DNA of 13,205 nucleotides, taken from Spraguea lophii (taxonomy: Eukaryota; Microsporidia; Spragueidae). The stretch's first letter is position 1. Each line of letters begins with the position of its first letter. A program made the position numbers and the translations under genes. Location of the stretch: assembly GCA_001887945.1 (NCBI GenBank), contig LDOQ01000062.1, forward strand, positions 1-13,205, given 5' to 3'. The notes beneath the pieces are model-generated. The model did no database searches. It saw nothing but the letters and a program-made list of their open reading frames with translations, and was not told the DNA's origin. Below are positions 8,749 through 13,205 of the stretch, one piece after another.

Positions 8749-9155
8749 ATACACCATAAGATTTTAGATGGCGCATATAATGTGGAGCGTTTTAAAATAT
8801 TTATTAAAGAAGTACATGACAAAGGCATATTTCATGAAAACACAATGTTAATATTAGATAACGTTAGGTTTCATAAAACCAATGAAATATTATATTATTT
8901 AACAGAAAAAAATATAAGGTATTTATTTTTGCCTACATACTCACCAGAATTTAATCCAATAGAGAACACTTTTAGTTGTCTTAAAAGTTACATATCAAAC
9001 AAAAGATCAAGGACAACTAGAAGGATATTTTAAAACAATATATTTTAGAAGCTGTAAACAATTTCAATAATAACAACAATGATTTTTTTAGAAGATTTTA
9101 TACAAAAATGCGAGAGAAAATAAGTAATGTTTTTATTGGCATATTCCCAATATAA
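8701..9155 (+). pseudogene. Tc1-type transposase, remnant B, 3' part
   Basis: It begins with KGQNISICAIFSPDGI in one frame, shifts near 8748, and continues with LDGAYNVERF. The second catalytic aspartate lies in LILDNVRFHK (8857-8859) and the glutamate in FNPIEN (8962-8964), with 34 residues between, so DD34E. The open frame stops at 9031-9033, but the homologous C-terminus continues one frame over from 9024 to the TAA at 9153-9155 (ending FFRRFYTKMREKISN and a short tail). The first aspartate is on the other side of the MULE. Two frameshifts make it inactive. No terminal inverted repeat was found in the AT-rich DNA after it. Confidence 0.85.
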
Positions 9156-9318
9156 TATGCGTAAGTTATTAAAATGGATACATTTTATTTTAAAAAATTA
9201 TCGTTTTTTTTCTGAATTACCATGCGTCGTTAAATTTATACGCGAAATGACATAACAATTTTGTTGAAGTCGACATCAAAAAAATAACGATTGAATAAGA
9301 AAAAAATTAAATAATTAA

Positions 9319-9638
9319 TATTTTAAACATCCTATAAAAACAAAAGAAGACGTAATTCTAGAAATAGACGAGTAAAAATTTGGCAAAAGGAAATATAAGA
9401 ATGACATAGGGTCGATTATGAATAATGTAAAAAGAATTAATAATAGATTACTATTTTTTAAAATAGTTGAAGATCGAAGTAAGAAAACATTCCCGCTATT
9501 ATAAAAACCCATTTCAAACACGAATCTATATTATATTCAGATTGTTGGAAAGGATATAATATAAAAAAATATGATATGAAACATTATACTATAAATCACA
9601 ATAAAAAACATTTGGTATATTGTAAAAAAATTGTTACC
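9319..9638 (+). pseudogene. Merlin (IS1016/ISXO2-like) transposase remnant
   Basis: The first part reads EDVILEIDE, an in-frame TAA (9373-9375) where the family usually has a serine, then KFGKRKY: the Merlin signature around the first catalytic aspartate (9367-9369). It continues with FKIVEDRSKKTF to a stop at 9502. One frame over, from 9507, comes YSDCWKGYN with the second aspartate (9540-9542), then HYTINHNKKHLVY, also typical of the family. The third catalytic residue (E) and the HTNTIE block are missing. The Ty3 element starts at 9639 and interrupts what follows. The N-terminal zinc-binding part is absent. The remnant is clearly inactive. Confidence 0.85.
9634..9638 (+). repeat. Ty3 element target-site duplication, left
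   Basis: TTACC directly before the 5' LTR, matched by TTACC directly after the 3' LTR. Five bases is the usual duplication length for Ty3/gypsy integrases. Confidence 0.9.
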
Positions 9639-9829
9639 TGTTGTGTTTAACATGCAGTTCTAGACTATGAAATTTAAATGATGTGTAATATATCAGTTTC
9701 AAAATAAATAAAAGTTAACAATGTTACCAAAGTATAAACGTTTTAGTTCTTTCAATAAAGCTAGACCTGCCTCTAGTTATTCAACCTTCCACAGGAGTCT
9801 TATAGGACAAGACCCTGTCTCACAGGACA
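9639..9829 (+). repeat. 5' LTR (191 bases)
   Basis: Starts TGTTGTGTTTAAC and ends CAGGACA. It lacks a 58-base AT-rich block present in the other LTR at 11505-11562. From 9721 on it is also coding (start of the Gag-like frame). Confidence 0.9.
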
Positions 9830-10195
9830 TAATGATATCATTAGCCAAAGAACCCAAAACATGCAAAACATTTCAATCCATAGATATAGAAATGCCTATT
9901 GAGAACACTAGCATTAAGATAAGAAAAAACATACAAATACTAGAAGACATAGATAATCAAGACTTAAACAGTTGGATAACAACCTTAAAGGATCTAATAA
10001 GGAATAACGGTTGGGATGAAAAAACATCAATGAGCGTAATCAAAGAACTAACAAGAAAAAATAAGAAAAAACATAGAAAATATAGCTGATCCAAAAAAGG
10101 CTATAGAATGTATACAGAAGAAAAGATACAACGCCACTCAAGCCACGATGATTGAAGCATTATTAGAAAAACTAGTCAACATGAATACAAAACAA
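9721..10195 (+). pseudogene. gag: Gag-like frame starting inside the LTR
   Basis: The ATG at 9721 lies 82 bases into the 5' LTR; the codons before it in this frame include stops. About 36 codons are LTR sequence (MLPKYKRFSSF...), and the frame then runs on into the interior to 10089. A shift in an A-rich tract near 10065 joins it to another frame that continues through DPKKAIECIQKKRYNATQAT to about 10195, where RNase H sequence begins. It is rich in lysine and polar residues with no zinc knuckle visible. The Gag assignment is by position, since no Gag motif is clearly recognisable. Starting the first frame within the LTR is known from yeast Ty1 but is unusual for Ty3/gypsy. Confidence 0.6.
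9830..9843 (+). repeat. Perfect palindrome adjoining the 5' LTR
   Basis: TAATGATATCATTA begins at the first base after the LTR, where a tRNA primer-binding site (normally starting TGG) is expected. No TGG-type site is visible here. Confidence 0.7.
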
Positions 10196-11435
10196 TTACA
10201 AAAATCCGAACTAAGATACACAATAATAGAAAAAGAGTACTTTGCATTATATATGACTGTAATTCGATTCAGAACTATATTGTTTAATATGAACATAATC
10301 GCGAAAACAGATAATAGAAATATAACATTTAAACTTCAAGAACCATCTAGTAGAGTACACAGATGGCAAGAATATCTCACACAATACAATATTACAATGA
10401 AGCATATAGAAGGTAAACATAACAAAGCAGCAGATGGATTATCAAGAAGCTTTTCAATAATAAGTAAAAAAAATCTTTCAGATACACAGATAATGAAGGA
10501 ACATATAGGTCTAGGACATCCAGGAATCGTACGGACTTTCGAAACTGTAAGAAACATTGGAATAGAAGTACCATTTAGTAAAACAAAAGATATTATTAAA
10601 AAATGTAAGAATGTCAGCCTATCACAACAACCAAGCATAAATATGGTAAAATTGTAAGTTCCATAAACTCAGATTATCCTCTTGAAGTGTTATCATCAGA
10701 CATTATAAGTCCATTTAGAAGCTCTGAATTTATAAATGAATTATCTACACCCATATTTAATATACTTACAATAACAGACATATTTACTCGTTTTACACAG
10801 TTGTATTCATTAGAGAAAATAGATAGTGAAGAACTTATAAGAAAAGGTTTTGTATTATTTTTCAAACAATTTGGAGAGCCCAAAAAGCTACTGACTGACA
10901 ATGGCCGTCAATTCACTAGCTCAAACTTTTCAATATTTCTCAAGGAAAGGAATATAGAACACGTGACAACTTCTGCATACAACCCAGAATCAAATGGAAT
11001 GTCTGAAAACACTAATAAAATAATATTAAAACTTTTAAGAATTTATAAAGGAAAAGAACTAAATAAAGCCATTTTCTATCGTCTAAGAATTTTGAATGAC
11101 TGTTACAGAACAACCATTAAAAATACACCATCAAAGTTGATCTCTGTTTTCAAAAATAATCCAAATAGTTTAGAACTAATTCAAACCAAGGCAGAAAATA
11201 ATAAAATTAAAGTTAATAATACTCAGAGAAAAAATAATAAAAGATTAAATAAAACATATAAAATTAATGACATGATATACTTAAAAAACCAAATTCAAGG
11301 AAAACTGGAGAGAGCCCTTATAAAGGCCCATATAAGATTGTCAAAACATATTCTTCTAACAATATAGTAGCTATAGAAAAACCAAATGGAATATTCATGG
11401 TTAGTATTAAAAATATCAAACCAGCTTTCTTGTAG
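10196..11435 (+). pseudogene. pol: Pol remnant: RNase H and integrase of Ty3/gypsy
   Basis: The frame to 10657 begins with the end of the RT/RNase H: YTIIEKEYFALY, AKTDNRNI and the C-terminal HNKAADGLSR, holding the later acidic residues; the first RNase H aspartate was lost with the deleted part. Next comes the integrase zinc-binding module (H-x3-H near HIGLGHPG, then a cysteine; the expected second cysteine appears to be serine). After a shift near 10640 the integrase core follows: D in SSDIIS (10699-10701), D in LLTDNGRQF (10897-10899), E in GMSENTN (11005-11007), giving DD35E. A last shift near 11300 is needed to read the GPY/F module (SPYKGPYKIV...) to the TAG at 11433-11435. Protease and most of RT are missing. 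Confidence 0.9.
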
Positions 11436-11447
11436 GAAGTGGCAGAA
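11436..11447 (+). other. Polypurine-tract-like sequence
   Basis: GAAGTGGCAGAA lies between the pol stop codon and the 3' LTR. It is purine-rich with two interruptions, and its position fits the plus-strand primer of LTR elements. Confidence 0.5.
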
Positions 11448-11696
11448 TGTTGTGTTTAACATGCAGTTCTAGACTATGAAATTTAAATGATGTGTAATAT
11501 ATCACATTGATATATTTGATCTGATATATATGAAACTAATGTATCAGAAACAAAATATATAAGTTTCAAAATAAATAAAAGTTAACAATGTTACCAAAGT
11601 ATAAACGTTTTAGTTCTTTCAGTAAAGTTAGACCTGTCTCTAGTTATTCAACCTTCCACAGGAGTCTTATAGAACAAGACCCTGTCCCACAGGACA
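11448..11696 (+). repeat. 3' LTR (249 bases)
   Basis: Same ends as the 5' LTR. It contains an extra 58-base block (11505-11562) with TATATA-like stretches that may include the promoter. Its copy of the Gag start (ATG at 11588) reads out of the element to a TGA at 11729-11731. Confidence 0.9.
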
Positions 11697-11701
11697 TTAC
11701 C
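11697..11701 (+). repeat. Ty3 element target-site duplication, right
   Basis: TTACC, identical to 9634-9638. Confidence 0.9.
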
Positions 11702-11791
11702 AAACGACATTTTAAGGCCAACAAATTATGATTCTCTTTGAACCTTTTTACATTTATGAGAAACGATGAAAATAACGTTTTAACAACCTAA
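11702..11791 (+). pseudogene. Possible C-terminal end of the interrupted Merlin remnant
   Basis: If the Ty3 element and one TTACC are removed, the Merlin frame (YSDCWKGY frame) runs in phase from 9636 into 11702, reading KRHFKANKL, a TGA at 11729-11731, then SLNLFTFMRNDENN to a TAA at 11789-11791. A basic segment followed by an aromatic helix suits the C-terminus of Merlin transposases. The block with the third catalytic residue would have been deleted earlier. The family match of this short piece is uncertain. Confidence 0.35.
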
Positions 11792-12473
11792 TTAAATTTG
11801 TATTTATTATCTATCATTTTATTTTTAAGGGTAAAAAAAATAATTAATTTAAAATGGCATATGTAAGATATTTTCTAACCAAGTAAACATAGAAAACATA
11901 TGTGGTATGTAATTGCTATAGAATGATATACATAAAAAGTATTCCCAGCATCAATTTTTGATAAGCAACAAATACCATTCATGAGCTTATAATTAGACAT
12001 ATCAGATTAGAAGTATATGTATTACAAACGAAGTGAAAGAACGTAAATCAGCATGTAGCTAAACAACTATAATATACCACTTAATAACCAATCATTTATA
12101 TCCTTTATAAAACCAATAATCCAGAAATACATATCAATACAATCAAAACTTTTTTTTATATTAATTCTTGGGAGATAACAATGTTTATAAACATCATTGA
12201 GTTAAAATATATTTTTGAAATAATTAATAATGATTTTTTTATAATAACCAAGATGATATATTTTTTATAAACGAACAACAGTGGTTTACACTTACTTTCT
12301 TAAACCATTTTTGGTATATATAACATTGTAGTATTTCTTTCCGTTGTATATGATATATATTTTTTCTCTTTGATTTGTTTTAAAATAAATACAGATAAAT
12401 GTTCTCAAAAATATGTTATTAATATTTTTTTCTTTTCTGATTTTCATAAAATATGATTATTATGTAAAATTAT
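11792..12473. other. AT-rich region without recognisable genes
   Basis: Homopolymer-rich DNA with no coding stretch longer than a few dozen codons and no recognisable motif on either strand. Confidence 0.5.
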
Positions 12474-13083
12474 TTATATAACATTGATGTTTAAGTTTCT
12501 ATCCATCCGTACCCGGCCTTTTAAAATTAAATGAATTATGACTTAACTGACTCTATATACGTCATTCGTAATACCGAATATTCCTTTATAATAAGTGTCG
12601 TGTTTACATCAATCCTGTTTTTATTTTAATATTTCGTTTTACAACTTTTGCTCGTTTATTTTTCTTAATTGTTAATGATGTATCTCTAAAAACTGTTGTT
12701 GTAAAAACATATTTCTTTCATAAAAATTCATATACGTAATACCACTTATATATTTTTAAAAAATCGTTTTTTCTGAATTATTACCTATAATATAATACTT
12801 CATTTTTTCTAAACTTTCATTGGATATATTTTCAATGAAAGTAATTTACTGGAAAGATCAAAAGATTATAAAGGTTATTCATATGAAGTATATATTTATC
12901 GTAGATATATGAGCTATTATTTTTTTTTGCTGTGTTATTAATCGTGTTAGTCTACTGCATGTATAACGTTGAATATGTAAAAAATTTTAAATGTACTGAA
13001 ACATAAAATTTTATTCCACGGGTTACTGGCTTATGTCTTGCATATACACAATTAAATATTCTTCTTCTAAATACACACTATAT
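12474..13083 (-). pseudogene. Decayed piggyBac transposase relic
   Basis: On the minus strand, 13079-12952 is an open run of about 40 codons holding FRRRIFNCVY followed by ARHKPVTRGIKFYV. The spacing F-x2-R-x5-Y-x3-KP-x2-RGIK equals the piggyBac block just after the first catalytic aspartate, residue for residue. Further along the same strand, about 12600-12474, pieces in two frames read TNDVYRVS and HLILKG-RVRMDRN, resembling the DNFYTS...L..KG..GTVR.NR block around the second aspartate. The two blocks are about 240 bases farther apart than expected, so an insertion or duplication lies between them. Multiple stops show it is ancient. The first block is the firmer part. Confidence 0.5.
12813..12842. 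repeat. Perfect 10-base-pair hairpin
   Basis: ACTTTCATTG (12813-12822) and CAATGAAAGT (12833-12842) are exact inverted copies around a 10-base AT loop. It lies inside the piggyBac relic. No function is evident. Confidence 0.6.
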
Positions 13084-13205
13084 TTATTCAAGTATATGCT
13101 TTCATTTGGAGGAGTTTTGATTGAAAGATTTTATTTAAATTTAATAAAAATTTTGGTTCGTTTTTATTTTTTTTTAGAAAAATAAGGAAGTAGTGAAAAG
13201 AAAAA

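Larger units (their letters stand above)
9639..11696 (+). mobile_element. Ty3/gypsy LTR retrotransposon, internally deleted
   Basis: A complete insertion bounded by two LTRs (TG...CA ends) and a TTACC target duplication. The interior is only about 1.6 kb and encodes a Gag-like frame, RNase H, and integrase with a GPY/F end. Protease and the reverse transcriptase core are missing. Order (RNase H before integrase) and the GPY/F module place it in Ty3/gypsy. The two LTRs differ by five substitutions over the 191 aligned bases plus a 58-base gap, so the insertion is not brand-new. The missing domains and frameshifts make it non-autonomous. Confidence 0.95.

Noticed and set aside
9315..9521. 68-codon open frame on the minus strand
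   Set aside because: It is the reverse shadow of the Merlin remnant, which carries clear transposase motifs on the plus strand.
10336..10901. Minus-strand open frames opposite RNase H and integrase
   Set aside because: They are antisense shadows of clearly recognisable pol domains.
9632..11705. Match of the target site (TGTTACCAAA across the empty site) with the Gag start (TGTTACCAAA at 9722) as targeting homology
   Set aside because: A single 10-base match in AT-rich DNA is easily coincidental, and Ty3 integrases do not use sequence homology for targeting.
1..13205. CRISPR arrays, bacterial operons, prokaryotic ribosome-binding sites
   Set aside because: No regularly spaced repeats or operon-like gene layout. 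All identifiable elements are of eukaryotic type.

Overview
The window is a very AT-rich, gene-poor stretch packed with decayed mobile elements. I see no intact cellular gene, rRNA or canonical tRNA. Identifiable remnants come from a non-LTR retrotransposon (LINE), a tRNA-derived SINE, two Tc1-type elements, a FLYWCH-MULE, Merlin, Ty3/gypsy and piggyBac. Such a mixture in a strongly AT-biased genome fits a microsporidian of the transposon-rich kind (Nosema-like or Hamiltosporidium-like). This is inferred from element content and base composition. Another AT-rich eukaryote is possible.

Layout. 1-1338: the 3' part of a LINE, much richer in G and C than its surroundings, with a frameshift and a stop. 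1339-4255: AT-rich DNA with an unidentified decayed reading frame on the minus strand (about 3847-4162). 4268-4739: a tRNA-headed SINE with target-site duplications; its last 45 bases match the 3' end of the LINE (40 of 45 identical), so the LINE machinery probably mobilised it. 5650-6599: Tc1 remnant A. 6765-9155: Tc1 remnant B, interrupted by a FLYWCH-MULE (7319-8700) with 10-base terminal inverted repeats. 9319-9638: a Merlin (IS1016/ISXO2-like) transposase remnant. 9639-11696: a short Ty3/gypsy element with both LTRs and a perfect 5-base target duplication, inserted into the Merlin remnant. 12474-13083, minus strand: a decayed piggyBac relic.

The most noteworthy observations are the SINE/LINE pair with a shared 3' tail; the Ty3 element whose Gag frame starts inside the LTR, with a perfect palindrome where the primer-binding site should be; and the MULE/Tc1 junction with a 48-base flanking duplication and an in-frame Tc1-FLYWCH chimera. 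Almost every coding remnant carries frameshifts, so none of these elements looks autonomous.
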